From Providencia rustigianii DSM 4541 (GTDB lineage Bacteria > Pseudomonadota > Gammaproteobacteria > Enterobacterales > Enterobacteriaceae): a stretch of DNA of 64,000 nt. Below the pieces are notes generated by a model. It was not told the DNA's origin and did not search any database. It worked only from the letters and a program-made list of their open reading frames with translations. The stretch's first letter is position 1. The number at the start of each line of letters is the position of its first letter. Positions 55,135-64,000 of this stretch are shown in pieces. A program made the position numbers and the translations under genes. Location: contig NZ_GG703819.1 in the NCBI RefSeq assembly GCF_000156395.1, positions 627,813 through 691,812 on the forward strand. The letters are read 5' to 3'.

Positions 55135-55506
55135 ATGTCCAACACCCCTGTTTCTCCTTATGTTATGTACGGGATTAAAAACTGCGATACCATAAAAAAA
55201 GCCCGTCGCTATCTAGAAGATAACGGTATTCATTACCAATTTCATGACTATCGTGTTGATGGCATCAGTGATGAACTGCTTTCCACCTTTTTACAGCATA
55301 TTGACTGGGATATATTAGTCAATAAAAGAGGCACTACGTGGCGTAAACTGAGTGATACTGAAAAAAATGCGGTTGTTGATGCAGCTAGCGCAAAAAAAGT
55401 GTTACTGGCAGAACCAGCGATGATCAAACGTCCAATCTTAATATCCGCAGATAACCGCTATTTAGTGGGATTTTCTGTCGATGATTATCAAAAATTCACA
55501 CAATAG
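55135..55506 (+). CDS. yffB: ArsC/Spx-like protein YffB
   Basis: A 123-residue thioredoxin-fold protein with [20 protein letters not shown], a single conserved Cys, and [10 protein letters not shown] and MIKRPILI motifs. It resembles E. coli YffB, an ArsC-like protein that binds glutathione. It precedes dapE by 11 bases, as in E. coli. Confidence 0.94.
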   Translation: MSNTPVSPYVMYGIKNCDTIKKARRYLEDNGIHYQFHDYRVDGISDELLSTFLQHIDWDILVNKRGTTWRKLSDTEKNAVVDAASAKKVLLAEPAMIKRPILISADNRYLVGFSVDDYQKFTQ

Positions 55507-55517
55507 AAGGTGATAGA

Positions 55518-56648
55518 ATGGATTGCCCTGTTATTCAACTTGCCAAAGAATTAATTTCTCGCCCATCTATCAGTCCTGATGATCAAGGTTGCCAAGACTT
55601 ATTAATAGAACGCTTAAATAACGTCGGGTTTATTGTTGAAAAAATGCCATTTGGCGATACGCTTAATTTTTGGGCTTATCGTGGTCAAGATGGAAAAACA
55701 TTAGCATTTGCAGGCCACACTGATGTCGTACCTGCCGGAGACCCCAACAAATGGAAGACAGAACCATTTACTCCGGTCATTATCAATCAACATCTTCATG
55801 GCCGTGGCGCAGCCGATATGAAAGGTTCAATTGCTGCCATGGTCGTTGCTGCTGAACGTTTTGTTGCAAAACATCCTAATCATACCGGGCGCCTTGCATT
55901 TTTAATTACATCAGATGAAGAAGCCAAAGCAACTCACGGTACAGTCAAAGTTGTGGAAGCCTTAATGGCACGTCATGAACCTGTCGATTACTGCTTAGTG
56001 GGTGAACCATCAAGTCAATCTGCACTTGGGGATATAGTTAAAAATGGACGCCGTGGTTCCATAACAGCCAATTTAACCATTATTGGAATACAGGGGCACG
56101 TTGCCTATCCACATCTTGCCGATAACCCTGTGCATAGAGCAACTCACTTTTTACAAGAATTAGTCACCACAACGTGGGATGAAGGTAACCAATATTTCCC
56201 AGCCACGAGCATGCAGATTGCAAATATTCAGGCAGGCACTGGGGCGAATAATGTGATCCCTGGTGAACTTAACGTTCAATTTAATTTTCGTTTCAGTACT
56301 GAACTTACAGATACCATCATTAAAGAACGCGTTACCGAAATGCTCGACCGTCATGGGTTGAATTACCATTTAGACTGGGTCTTATCTGGGCAGCCATTCT
56401 TAACCGGTGAAAGTAAATTGGTCAGTGCCACTGTACAAGCGATTCAAGAATTGACGGGGCGCACCACATCACTGTCCACCAGTGGTGGAACCTCCGATGG
56501 TCGCTTTATTGCCCAGATGGGAACGCACGTTATTGAACTAGGCCCACTAAATGCCACTATCCATAAAGTGGATGAGTGTGTCAGTGTTGATGACCTACAA
56601 AAATTAGCACTGATTTATGAACGCATCATGGAGTTACTGATCTTATGA
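55518..56648 (+). CDS. dapE: Succinyl-diaminopimelate desuccinylase
   Basis: The 376-residue M20 metalloenzyme has zinc ligands in [12 protein letters not shown] and [10 protein letters not shown], the catalytic Glu pair in [10 protein letters not shown], and [13 protein letters not shown] with the final His in NATIHKVDE. It makes LL-diaminopimelate for lysine and the cell wall. It overlaps the next gene by four bases. Confidence 0.98.
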   Translation: MDCPVIQLAKELISRPSISPDDQGCQDLLIERLNNVGFIVEKMPFGDTLNFWAYRGQDGKTLAFAGHTDVVPAGDPNKWKTEPFTPVIINQHLHGRGAADMKGSIAAMVVAAERFVAKHPNHTGRLAFLITSDEEAKATHGTVKVVEALMARHEPVDYCLVGEPSSQSALGDIVKNGRRGSITANLTIIGIQGHVAYPHLADNPVHRATHFLQELVTTTWDEGNQYFPATSMQIANIQAGTGANNVIPGELNVQFNFRFSTELTDTIIKERVTEMLDRHGLNYHLDWVLSGQPFLTGESKLVSATVQAIQELTGRTTSLSTSGGTSDGRFIAQMGTHVIELGPLNATIHKVDECVSVDDLQKLALIYERIMELLIL

Positions 56649-57313
56649 TCACAATCGACATGCTCACAGGCCGTTGCACCGACCATTTAGTGACATTAGG
56701 TGGTAATCACAAGTTACAATTTAATGCGACTAAAGCCTTTCTAGCCATGCAACAAGCGGCTGCAAGAGCGGGTTTTAAATTACAGTCAGCAAGCGCATTT
56801 CGAGATTTCTCCCGTCAACAGTTAATTTGGAATGAGAAATTCACAGGTAAGCGCCCTGTTCTTGATGCCCATAGTCAACCTTTAGATATTTCCACTCTGA
56901 CTGAAGGTGAGCGCTGTGAAGCTATTTTACATTGGTCAGCTTTACCGGGAGCAAGCCGCCATCATTGGGGAACCGAAATTGATGTTTATGACCCTTTGCG
57001 TATTCCAGCAGGGCAAACACTGCAATTAGAGCCTTGGGAATACGAAGCTGGCGGTTATTTAGCAGAACTCAATGAGTGGCTGAGTGAAAATATGGCAACC
57101 TTTGATTTTTATCGCCCTTTTACCGCGAAAGATGGCGGAGTGGCTTACGAACCTTGGCATATTAGTTACTGGCCTTTATCGCATCAGGCAGAGCAGTTGT
57201 TAACACCTGAAGTAATTAGACAAGTGCTTATCGAAGAGGATATTTATGGAAAAAGCTGGTTATTAGCTAATTTAGACTCTGTTTTTAACCGCTATATAAA
57301 AATTCCTGAATAA
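56645..57313 (+). CDS. M15-family (LAS) peptidase, D-Ala-D-Ala carboxypeptidase-like
   Basis: A 222-residue protein without a clear signal peptide. The LAS zinc motifs are visible: His and Asp in [15 protein letters not shown], and the Glu and His of [26 protein letters not shown] is the usual opening of VanY-like enzymes. It probably trims peptidoglycan peptides. The ATGA overlap with dapE links two peptide-bond steps in cell-wall metabolism. Confidence 0.9.
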   Translation: MITIDMLTGRCTDHLVTLGGNHKLQFNATKAFLAMQQAAARAGFKLQSASAFRDFSRQQLIWNEKFTGKRPVLDAHSQPLDISTLTEGERCEAILHWSALPGASRHHWGTEIDVYDPLRIPAGQTLQLEPWEYEAGGYLAELNEWLSENMATFDFYRPFTAKDGGVAYEPWHISYWPLSHQAEQLLTPEVIRQVLIEEDIYGKSWLLANLDSVFNRYIKIPE

Positions 57314-57364
57314 ACCTGTTTTCATTTCACTCAGCGTTATGCTGCTGAGTGAAATTTAATTCCG

Positions 57365-57763
57365 TCACGGTGCGGTTTTATCCTGATCTGACGAGGGAAC
57401 ATCAACCACTGGTAACCGGTACATAAAGATCAGTAACCAACACATTCCTATAAATAATCCAATCTTTAGCCACCAAAACCCGACGACCCAAATTGAAAAT
57501 GTAAAAGTTATCGTGATCAATGCCATCGCTTTCGGTTTTACACCTTTAGGTAAAGCGCGATAGGTTTGCCAATGACGTAAATAACCACCAAACCATGAGC
57601 GATATAGTAGCCAATTATGAAATCGTGGTGAAGAACGCGAAAAGCACCATGCCGCTAACAATAAAAAACAGGTTGTTGGCATGACGGGTAAAATAACTCC
57701 CAAAAAAGCCAAACCGACAGCAAGCCATCCTACGGTAATGAATATGATTTTTTTTATATTCAT
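57365..57763 (-). CDS. DUF454 (YbaN-like) inner-membrane protein
   Basis: From the ATG at 57763 the product is 132 residues with membrane helices (IIFITVGWLAVGLAFLGVIL and two C-terminal ones) and the DUF454 signature PTTCFLLLAAWCFSRSSPRF. The family is widespread (E. coli YbaN), of unknown function. Confidence 0.9.
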   Translation of the reverse strand: MNIKKIIFITVGWLAVGLAFLGVILPVMPTTCFLLLAAWCFSRSSPRFHNWLLYRSWFGGYLRHWQTYRALPKGVKPKAMALITITFTFSIWVVGFWWLKIGLFIGMCWLLIFMYRLPVVDVPSSDQDKTAP

Positions 57764-57875
57764 CCCAGCTCTCCCGTAAAAACACAAAACATGGTTAAAT
57801 GGCTCCACTAACATTATTGTAAACTCACCTTTCGGCTGTTCTACACAGTATTATGATTAATATAAGAAGGCAAAT

Positions 57876-58070
57876 ATGCAATGGCTCGCAGATTACTGGT
57901 GGATCATTTTACTTTTACTCGTCGGTATTATCTGGAATTCAGTAAAAGAAATGATGCGACTAGATCCTAAAAAATATTTAGAAGACAAACCTGAAATTCC
58001 ACCTCACCAAGACAATAACCACTTGTGGGATGATGAGGATGAGGACTGGCCTAAAGACAAAAAGCGTTAA
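57876..58070 (+). CDS. ypfN: YpfN (UPF0370)
   Basis: A 64-residue protein with one membrane helix ([14 protein letters not shown]) and an acidic C-terminus with [20 protein letters not shown], close to E. coli YpfN. Its end overlaps the end of the convergent tmcA gene by 20 bases. Confidence 0.93.
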   Translation: MQWLADYWWIILLLLVGIIWNSVKEMMRLDPKKYLEDKPEIPPHQDNNHLWDDEDEDWPKDKKR

Positions 58071-60090
58071 CTTTCTGCTTAAGAGCTTGAAGCTGATCAG
58101 GTTGATATTCTGCCAGCCACTGCCCAACTTCTGCTCTTGCTTGCTTTAACCATTGCTTTTGCCCTGTCAGTTTTAATGTTTGAACAATCTGTTCAATTGA
58201 TAAACCTTGTATAAAATGAAGACTCAGAACAGAAGTCGATAGTGCATGTTGCTGCCCCTGAAGCCATTTTAAATATCGCTGTATCGCCGCTGAACTCGCG
58301 GAAACAGAACGGTGATAGTCACTAAAACCTATCAATTCTAGCCAATCTTCCTCTATTAAGCGTTGGTCAGCGGATATTTTCAGACTAAATTCATTCAAAT
58401 CAGTGCGCCAGAAATTATCTCTTTGCAATAAATACTGCCCTTTATTGCAAAGTTCACCAGCAACTGCGGATAAAGGCAGTACCGCCATTGCAGTAAAACA
58501 GCCACTACTAGCTTCAATATGGCTACCAATACGCACCAGATGGAAACCCGCAGATTGCCAAAATGCCAGTAATTCTGGCGTTAAACCAAAGCTAACCGAC
58601 AAGAAATCTACCCCATCAGCATTTGCCTGCTCAATCTGTTGCTGAAGTAATTGGTACCCGATTTTCTTACGACGATATAAAGATGCTACTGCGATACGCA
58701 TAACCCGCCGAGAAATTAGTTGTGGCGCAGTAGGAAAATAACTATGAGCCGCAAGTGATTGAGCGACTAAGTTACCTCGAGGTCGACGCTGCCCAGCCCA
58801 AATTTGCCAACTCAATGACGTATCTAATCCGCCCTCATCCACCATCCACAGTGCGCCTATATGAGCTTGCTGCTGCCCATTTTGCACACTCGCAATGGCA
58901 AAGTGTTGCTGTTGAGCATCCAATAAACGCCGTAGATCTAACGGGGATGTTCGGTAATGAGCTCCAGTCAGTAATCCGTAAAACCCTTGAAGCTGATTTA
59001 GATTATGAGTGAGTTGCTGTTGATTAATAGAATAGACTCTCACCGGAGCATCAACCCAAGGAATTGGCGTTGGCTCGCAAAGTAACAAACCTTGATTAAT
59101 CACATTTTCTAGAGGGTCATGGGGTGCAAAGCGGATTGGTTCACTCAATTCTAGTGAGGTAAAATTATCTACGCTATCACAGAATTTCACCATAAAACCC
59201 CGCCCCGTACCTTCATAACCATCAACCGTGGTTGTCATTAACACTCGAGGAAAATAAGTAATGAGCTGGCGCAATATATGAGTTGGGATCGTAGCGGCTT
59301 CATCAATAATTAGCCAGTCTGCATCAATAGGCTGACCTGATTGGCAATATTTTAATAGTGCGTCAGGCGCCCAAAAATTTAAGGCTTTTTTAGCGAAAGA
59401 TTCCAATGTGCCTATCGTCACTTTAGCTGGAGCACAGCACCAACACTCGCCTTGCCATTGATTTATCAGCATTCCAGCAACGGTCGATTTTCCTCTTCCT
59501 CGGGCAGCAATAATACCCCAAACGCCCTGTTGCGCAGATAATAATTGATGGAGTATTTGCTGTTGTTGAACTGTTGGTTCCCCCGTCGGAGGATGCCATT
59601 CTGGGCTATCAGGTAATGAACGATAGGAAAACCCAACATTTTGTTGGTAAAGCAGCACATCAGGGGACGATAATACTGTTCGTTGAAGATGGCGTACAAA
59701 ATTCGGTGTTGGAATAATGCCTAATTGCTCATTCCAACGCAGGCTATCTGTATCATTTTTCTGAGCCCAATGCTGTTGAGCTGGCGTGCATAGCACCAAT
59801 AAACTACCTGCTTTCAACGTTCCCGCAAGCATAGCAAGTGCTTCAGAATGTAACCCTGATCGGGCATCAAAAATGGCGTGAGTAAATTCTCGCCCCAACA
59901 GTAAATGTGCTTTTTCAGGTAAAATGCTGTCAGGTAAATCCGCAGATACACACAACCAGTCACCACGTAATTGCTGTCTGAATTGTACCAGCTGTGATTC
60001 TACCCAATCACTTTCTCCTGACAGCACCAATAAACGGCGGTATCCGCTGCGTTGTAGTTGCTGAACAATTGCGTCTAATGGTATATCCAT
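58051..60090 (-). CDS. tmcA: tRNA(Met) cytidine acetyltransferase
   Basis: The ATG at 60090 gives 679 residues (E. coli TmcA 671); a TTG at 60111 is possible. It has an N-terminal domain with VLSGESDW, a helicase-like P-loop GRGKSTVAG near residue 200, DEAATIP as Walker B, and a GNAT domain with [20 protein letters not shown]. It makes N4-acetylcytidine at the wobble position of elongator tRNA-Met, using acetyl-CoA and ATP. Confidence 0.96.
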   Translation of the reverse strand: MDIPLDAIVQQLQRSGYRRLLVLSGESDWVESQLVQFRQQLRGDWLCVSADLPDSILPEKAHLLLGREFTHAIFDARSGLHSEALAMLAGTLKAGSLLVLCTPAQQHWAQKNDTDSLRWNEQLGIIPTPNFVRHLQRTVLSSPDVLLYQQNVGFSYRSLPDSPEWHPPTGEPTVQQQQILHQLLSAQQGVWGIIAARGRGKSTVAGMLINQWQGECWCCAPAKVTIGTLESFAKKALNFWAPDALLKYCQSGQPIDADWLIIDEAATIPTHILRQLITYFPRVLMTTTVDGYEGTGRGFMVKFCDSVDNFTSLELSEPIRFAPHDPLENVINQGLLLCEPTPIPWVDAPVRVYSINQQQLTHNLNQLQGFYGLLTGAHYRTSPLDLRRLLDAQQQHFAIASVQNGQQQAHIGALWMVDEGGLDTSLSWQIWAGQRRPRGNLVAQSLAAHSYFPTAPQLISRRVMRIAVASLYRRKKIGYQLLQQQIEQANADGVDFLSVSFGLTPELLAFWQSAGFHLVRIGSHIEASSGCFTAMAVLPLSAVAGELCNKGQYLLQRDNFWRTDLNEFSLKISADQRLIEEDWLELIGFSDYHRSVSASSAAIQRYLKWLQGQQHALSTSVLSLHFIQGLSIEQIVQTLKLTGQKQWLKQARAEVGQWLAEYQPDQLQALKQKVNAFCL

Positions 60091-60097
60091 CGGTAAT

Positions 60098-60550
60098 CTA
60101 TGACTTACCAATCAAGAGAGAGAGTATCCCTGCTGCGATCAATGGCCCAACAGGAACCCCACGAAATAGTGCAACACCAATAACCGTTCCTACCAATAAA
60201 CCAGCTACTGTTGAGGGTTGATGTCCCATTAATGCCACACCTCGGCTACCTAGCCAAGAAACCGCTATACCGATGACAATCGCCAATAACGACTTCCAGT
60301 TTAAAAAGGAGTTAAAGACATCGTGAGCTGATATTTTGCCACTCGCAATCGGAGCCATGACACCAATAGTTAAGATCAAAATCCCGATCGTTAGACCATA
60401 TTTTTCAACCCATGGGAAAAAATGATTAAGCGGAGTGATCCGCACAACCAAGAGAAATAGCATTGCGAGTGTCACTGTCATGTTATGGCTGATAATGCCC
60501 AGCCCCGCAAGAACCAATAAAATGATCAGTGTTGGGTCAACTTGACTCAT
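60098..60550 (-). CDS. DUF441 (YeaL-like) membrane protein
   Basis: The 150-residue protein has about four to five membrane helices and the family features [15 protein letters not shown] and [17 protein letters not shown]. It ends seven bases before tmcA, so the two may be co-transcribed. The function is unknown. Confidence 0.9.
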   Translation of the reverse strand: MSQVDPTLIILLVLAGLGIISHNMTVTLAMLFLLVVRITPLNHFFPWVEKYGLTIGILILTIGVMAPIASGKISAHDVFNSFLNWKSLLAIVIGIAVSWLGSRGVALMGHQPSTVAGLLVGTVIGVALFRGVPVGPLIAAGILSLLIGKS

Positions 60551-60933
60551 GGGTACCCCTGTAAAATTAGTGCTCAGCTTTCACTCAGTACAAATAATGT
60601 AGATAGGACAAATTTGCTGTGTATGTTATTGATCTGATTTTAAAGAAGCAAATTTTACCAACTTAAATAGCAATATTTGCAGTTTATCCTAAAACTAACT
60701 TATTTTTATGCTTTAAATCACCCTGCACATAGCAACTTAAGTTAAATAATTAGGATATAGAACACTCTAGATTCTATTCATAGTGACCTTAACCATTTTT
60801 TTAGTCGATATTTTTCAAGCTATAGCTATTTAAGCTAAAAAGACTCGAAAAAAAATTACTCTCCAGACAGCCTTAATGCAATTCGTATAATAGATTATGG
60901 AAACCTATAAACCTATTAGCTAGGATTGCAGCT
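60551..60933. other. Interval between divergent DUF441 and PPC genes
   Basis: About 380 AT-rich bases. TTTGCAG/TTTGCTG-like words occur near 60610-60680. No gene or clear operator is seen. Confidence 0.5.
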
Positions 60934-61359
60934 ATGTCACAACCTTTAGCGCACCATTCAAACGCCCGCTTTATTGCGCTTCGTTTGTGTCCCGGAGAGG
61001 ACGTCGTTCTCACCTTGCGACAAAAAATTAAGCAACATCAACTTTATGCCGCATTTATTGCTGGCTGTGTCGGAAGCTTAACCGATGTCGCATTACGCTT
61101 TGCAGGACAAGAAAATACCCACTTCACCTCGGGTAAATATGAAATTGTTTCTTTAATTGGCACCCTAGATGCCGAAGGGGAACATCTTCATCTCGCTGTT
61201 TCCGATGAAAATGGACACATGAGTGGCGGTCATATGATGCCCGGCTGTACTGTCAGAACCACGCTTGAATTAGTTATCGGTGAATTAGAGAACGTTCAGT
61301 TTACCCGAGAGCATTGCCCACTTTCTGGGTATGAAGAGTTGGTGATTACTGAACGTTAA
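60934..61359 (+). CDS. PPC-domain (DUF296) protein
   Basis: The 141-residue protein is one PPC domain: ALRLCPGEDVVLTLRQKIK, FIAGCVGSLTDVALRFAG, and the metal-type histidines in EGEHLHLAVSDENGHMSGGH. The fold is a trimer found in plant AT-hook proteins and as stand-alone proteins in bacteria, role unclear. It lies 46 bases before an ECF transporter operon and may be linked to it. Confidence 0.9.
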   Translation: MSQPLAHHSNARFIALRLCPGEDVVLTLRQKIKQHQLYAAFIAGCVGSLTDVALRFAGQENTHFTSGKYEIVSLIGTLDAEGEHLHLAVSDENGHMSGGHMMPGCTVRTTLELVIGELENVQFTREHCPLSGYEELVITER

Positions 61360-61405
61360 TTTTCATTATTGGGTTTAATTTTTATTTCTAAGGGATCAAT
61401 CTATC

Positions 61406-61987
61406 ATGGCAAATTCGTCCATTATTTCTAGCCGTACCTTGGCTCTCATCGTATTTTCTATTGCAATCAATATGATTGCTGGGCAATTAAGCTCAATGCT
61501 AAAACTGCCTATTTTTCTTGATTCAATTGGTACGCTCATTTGTGCCTTACTTGCGGGCCCTTGGGTCGCTGTATTCAGTGGATTACTCACTAACTTGCTT
61601 TGGGGATTAATCAGCAGTCCGATCGCCGCCGCATTCGCACCCGTGGCGATGATGATTGGTCTTAGTGCAGGATTGTTGGCTCGTGCAGGAGGATTTCGAA
61701 CTTTGCCCCGCGTGATCTTATCGGCAATTATTATTACCTTAGCACTCATGATTGTTGCCGTTCCTATCAGAACTTATCTATTTTCGGGTACCACTGGCAG
61801 CGGCGCTGACTTCTTTGTAGCCTATCTGTATGCCATCGGTGATGGTTTACTCGAATCCGTTGCTATTACCGTATTAGGTGCAAATATTGCTGACAAAATT
61901 ATTTCTGCCATCATCGCGTGGCTGTTAGTGCGCCGCTTACCTGAACGCGTCCAACGCGGCTTCCCCAATATGGCCAAGGTTCGCTAG
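61406..61987 (+). CDS. ECF transporter substrate-binding (S) subunit
   Basis: A 193-residue protein with about six membrane helices (IAINMIAGQLSSML, GTLICALLAGPWVAVFSGLL, RVILSAIIITLALMI, and others), the size of an S component. The vitamin or metal it carries cannot be read from the sequence. It is followed by T and A subunits in one operon. Confidence 0.82.
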   Translation: MANSSIISSRTLALIVFSIAINMIAGQLSSMLKLPIFLDSIGTLICALLAGPWVAVFSGLLTNLLWGLISSPIAAAFAPVAMMIGLSAGLLARAGGFRTLPRVILSAIIITLALMIVAVPIRTYLFSGTTGSGADFFVAYLYAIGDGLLESVAITVLGANIADKIISAIIAWLLVRRLPERVQRGFPNMAKVR

Positions 61988-61996
61988 GGGTTCGTC

Positions 61997-62701
61997 ATGC
62001 ACCCTTTTACATCATTAACACTCTGGTTCTGGTTTAGTGCCAGCACACTCATGTTGCCCCTAGGCTGGGCACTCATCTTGATTGCTTTCGGTGCATTTGC
62101 CGCAGTGATTTTACGCTCAGCCTCGTTCTACCGCTGGAAATTTATTGCCTGGATTATGCTACCGATGGCTGCGGGACTATGGCTGATTCATGGGGGTTGG
62201 TTAAGTGAACTATTGACAGGTTCACCGCCGCCAATCACCCAGCAACAAAAAGCGATGGCACTATGGTTTCGTTTGTTAGCTATCATTAGTGCATCCCAAT
62301 TGTGGCTACAATATGTTCCCACTGAACGCTTTATCCGTGCATTATTTGCCAGTCGACTTCCCGCTAGCTTCGCATACTTATTGGCGGGTCCTCTATTATT
62401 AGTGGAGCAATTGCGCCAGCAACTTTCCAGTATTCGTGAAGCTCAGTTAGCCCGTGGCGTTCCTCTAGATGGCAATTTTTGGCAAAGATTAACCTCATTG
62501 CCCACCCTTTTATTACCTTTGGCAAGTAATGCCTTATCTGAACTCACTGTTCGTAGTGCGGCTCTAGATATGCGAGCTTTCCGCTACACGAAAAATAGAA
62601 CCACGTTAAATCCGCCAGTAGACAGCCTTTTTCAAAAAAGGCTTCGTATTGGAATGTTCTTCCTCCTTTTTATTGAAGGAGGTTTGGCGATATGGTTATA
62701 A
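61997..62701 (+). CDS. ECF transporter T subunit
   Basis: A 234-residue membrane protein with a helical coupling region; QLSSIREAQLARGVPLDG and RSAALDMRAFRY carry the two A-R-G / A-x-R-A-like motifs by which EcfT binds the ATPases. Its end overlaps the A gene by ten bases. Confidence 0.88.
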   Translation: MHPFTSLTLWFWFSASTLMLPLGWALILIAFGAFAAVILRSASFYRWKFIAWIMLPMAAGLWLIHGGWLSELLTGSPPPITQQQKAMALWFRLLAIISASQLWLQYVPTERFIRALFASRLPASFAYLLAGPLLLVEQLRQQLSSIREAQLARGVPLDGNFWQRLTSLPTLLLPLASNALSELTVRSAALDMRAFRYTKNRTTLNPPVDSLFQKRLRIGMFFLLFIEGGLAIWL

Positions 62702-63534
62702 ATATTAAACAAATGACCTTTACACCTAAAGGCTCTGAAACACCTTTGCTTGGCCCCTTAGACCTACAATTAGCGCAAGGAGATTGGCTGTGTATTCTGG
62801 GTGGTAATGGGAGTGGAAAAAGTACCCTCGCTCAGCTATTAGCAGGCTGGTATCCTGACCAACTAAGCGGACTTTTATCTGGCACGTCGTTAGTACTTTC
62901 ACAAGAAATTGGCCAAGGGACTCTCGTTAACTTAGCCGCAAACCGACAATGGGTCCAACAATCCCCTCAACTACAGTTGTCGGGTTGCACTTTTTCTGTT
63001 GAACAAGAAGTTGCATTTGGACCAGAAAACCTCGGGCTATCACCTGAAGAGATTCAGCAACGGGTCGAACATGCTTTAGAATTAACCTTCTGTGATTGTT
63101 TACGTACCCGCCATCCTGCAACGCTTTCTGGCGGTGAGGCTCAACGCGTTGTCTTAGCCTGTGCCATTGCCATGCGTCCTCAACTCCTTCTGTTAGATGA
63201 AGCATTTAGTCGCCTAACACCTGCGGCAACCGAGCGCCTGCTATCTCAACTAAAGCAATATTCTCAATTGACTGGCTGTTGTATCGTTCTATTTGAACGC
63301 CATTTACTTCCAGCTCTCCACTTTTGCAATAATTTCATGCTATTAGAGCAAGGAAAATCTGTCGCTATAGGCGATATTGAGCAGGTTTTTCTTCCTGCAC
63401 AACGTACCATTAATATGCCTGATGCATGGCGAGTTATTGGCTATCTCATTCAAAGCGGGGTTTGGGATCAGGGAATTCCTCGTAATGAGCAACAACTATT
63501 ACAAAGAATGAGAGCGTACTATGCTACAAATTAA
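62692..63534 (+). CDS. ECF transporter ATPase, first
   Basis: The 280-residue ABC ATPase has Walker A GGNGSGKST (about residues 38-46), a Q-loop (WVQQSPQLQLSG), the signature LSGGEAQRVVLACA and Walker B LLLLDEAF, so it looks fully active. It overlaps the second ATPase by 14 bases. Confidence 0.93.
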   Translation: MVINIKQMTFTPKGSETPLLGPLDLQLAQGDWLCILGGNGSGKSTLAQLLAGWYPDQLSGLLSGTSLVLSQEIGQGTLVNLAANRQWVQQSPQLQLSGCTFSVEQEVAFGPENLGLSPEEIQQRVEHALELTFCDCLRTRHPATLSGGEAQRVVLACAIAMRPQLLLLDEAFSRLTPAATERLLSQLKQYSQLTGCCIVLFERHLLPALHFCNNFMLLEQGKSVAIGDIEQVFLPAQRTINMPDAWRVIGYLIQSGVWDQGIPRNEQQLLQRMRAYYATN

Positions 63535-64000
63535 TGACCTTAGTTTTCGCTGGACGCCGAACGCAGAGGACGCAATCAGCCAATTATCATTGATGGTTAA
63601 ATCGGGAGAATGGTTGGCTTTAGTTGGCGATAATGGTGCGGGAAAATCAACACTTTTGCGCTTAATCGCGGGATTGTTATCTCCCACAAAGGGAGACGTT
63701 AATTTCGAACATCAATCTGTCAGCCACTACCGCGCGGTAGAACGAGCCCAACAGATTGGCATCTTATTTCAAGAGGCCGAAAAACAGATATTTCACAGCA
63801 GCGTTAAAGAAGAAATCCGTTTTGGCTTACGCCGGTTAAAACTATCCCATACAGAAAGCCAACGGCGTCTTCAACAGGCCCTCGATATTTGTCATCTTAC
63901 CGAGGTTTCTGATAAGCACCCTCTAGATTTACATTCAGCGCAGCGTCGTATGGTCGCTGTAGCCTGTTTAACAGCGGTAGCACCAAAGCTTCTACTTCTT
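63521..64000 (+). CDS. ECF transporter ATPase, second (3' end cut off)
   Basis: The ATG at 63521 lies inside the end of the first ATPase gene; 160 codons are visible before the window ends. Walker A is GDNGAGKST and a Q-loop (LFQEAEKQIF) is present, but the signature region reads LHSAQRRMVAVA where LSGGQ would be expected, so this subunit may have a degenerate site. It pairs with the first ATPase in a heterodimer, as in other ECF systems. Confidence 0.88.
   Translation, partial: MLQINDLSFRWTPNAEDAISQLSLMVKSGEWLALVGDNGAGKSTLLRLIAGLLSPTKGDVNFEHQSVSHYRAVERAQQIGILFQEAEKQIFHSSVKEEIRFGLRRLKLSHTESQRRLQQALDICHLTEVSDKHPLDLHSAQRRMVAVACLTAVAPKLLLL

Overview
The window comes from a low-GC enterobacterium of the family Morganellaceae, most likely Providencia or a close relative. 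That call rests on strongly conserved enteric gene blocks (htpX-prc-proQ-msrC-letAB-yebV, yobA-yebZ-yebY, yoaH-pabB-nudL-sdaA, manXYZ-yobD-mntP-rlmA, guaBA/xseA, dapE-ypfN-tmcA) and on AT-rich intergenic DNA. It is inference from remembered family sequences, not from a database search.

Region 1 (1 to about 13.1 kb) is the right-hand part of an integrated P2/186-like prophage. In window order it holds the 3' end of the terminase gene P, the portal gene Q, a candidate cos site, an AT-rich cargo block, a decayed gene, the rolling-circle replication gene A, small early genes including a Dam methylase and DUF3850, DksA-like, DUF2732-like and DUF5347-like proteins, a Cox-like regulator, a C-type repressor and the integrase. 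The cargo block (1.8 to 5.0 kb) lies between A and cos. This is where P2 carries tin and old, a known exchange site for anti-phage genes. Here it holds an abortive-infection-like membrane protein, two ASCH proteins, a PUA/EVE-like protein, a GNAT acetyltransferase and a P-loop ATPase. It is the best candidate for an undescribed system in the window.

Region 2 (13.2 to 26 kb) is envelope and stress housekeeping: htpX, a secreted Lys/Ala-repeat protein with a 15-bp tandem repeat, prc, proQ, msrC, letA and a six-MCE-domain letB, yebV, the sRNA gene sdsR (ryeB), the copper genes yebY-yebZ-yobA, ftnA and holE.

Region 3 (26 to 45 kb) is metabolism: yebF, yoaH, pabB, nudL, sdaA, the mannose PTS manXYZ, yobD, a manganese riboswitch with mntP, rlmA, ycdX, a periplasmic broad-specificity racemase, two small membrane proteins, guaBA and xseA.

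Region 4 (45 to 51.5 kb) is a probable iron/heme acquisition cluster read leftward from a near-consensus Fur box: ChaN-like lipoprotein, TonB, a signal-peptide-bearing oligopeptidase B and a TonB-dependent receptor.

Region 5 (51.5 to 64 kb) holds maeB, a NarP/NarL-like response regulator, yffB, dapE, an M15-type peptidase, a DUF454 protein, ypfN, tmcA, a DUF441 protein, and a PPC-domain gene followed by an ECF transporter (S, T, A and a second A cut by the window end).
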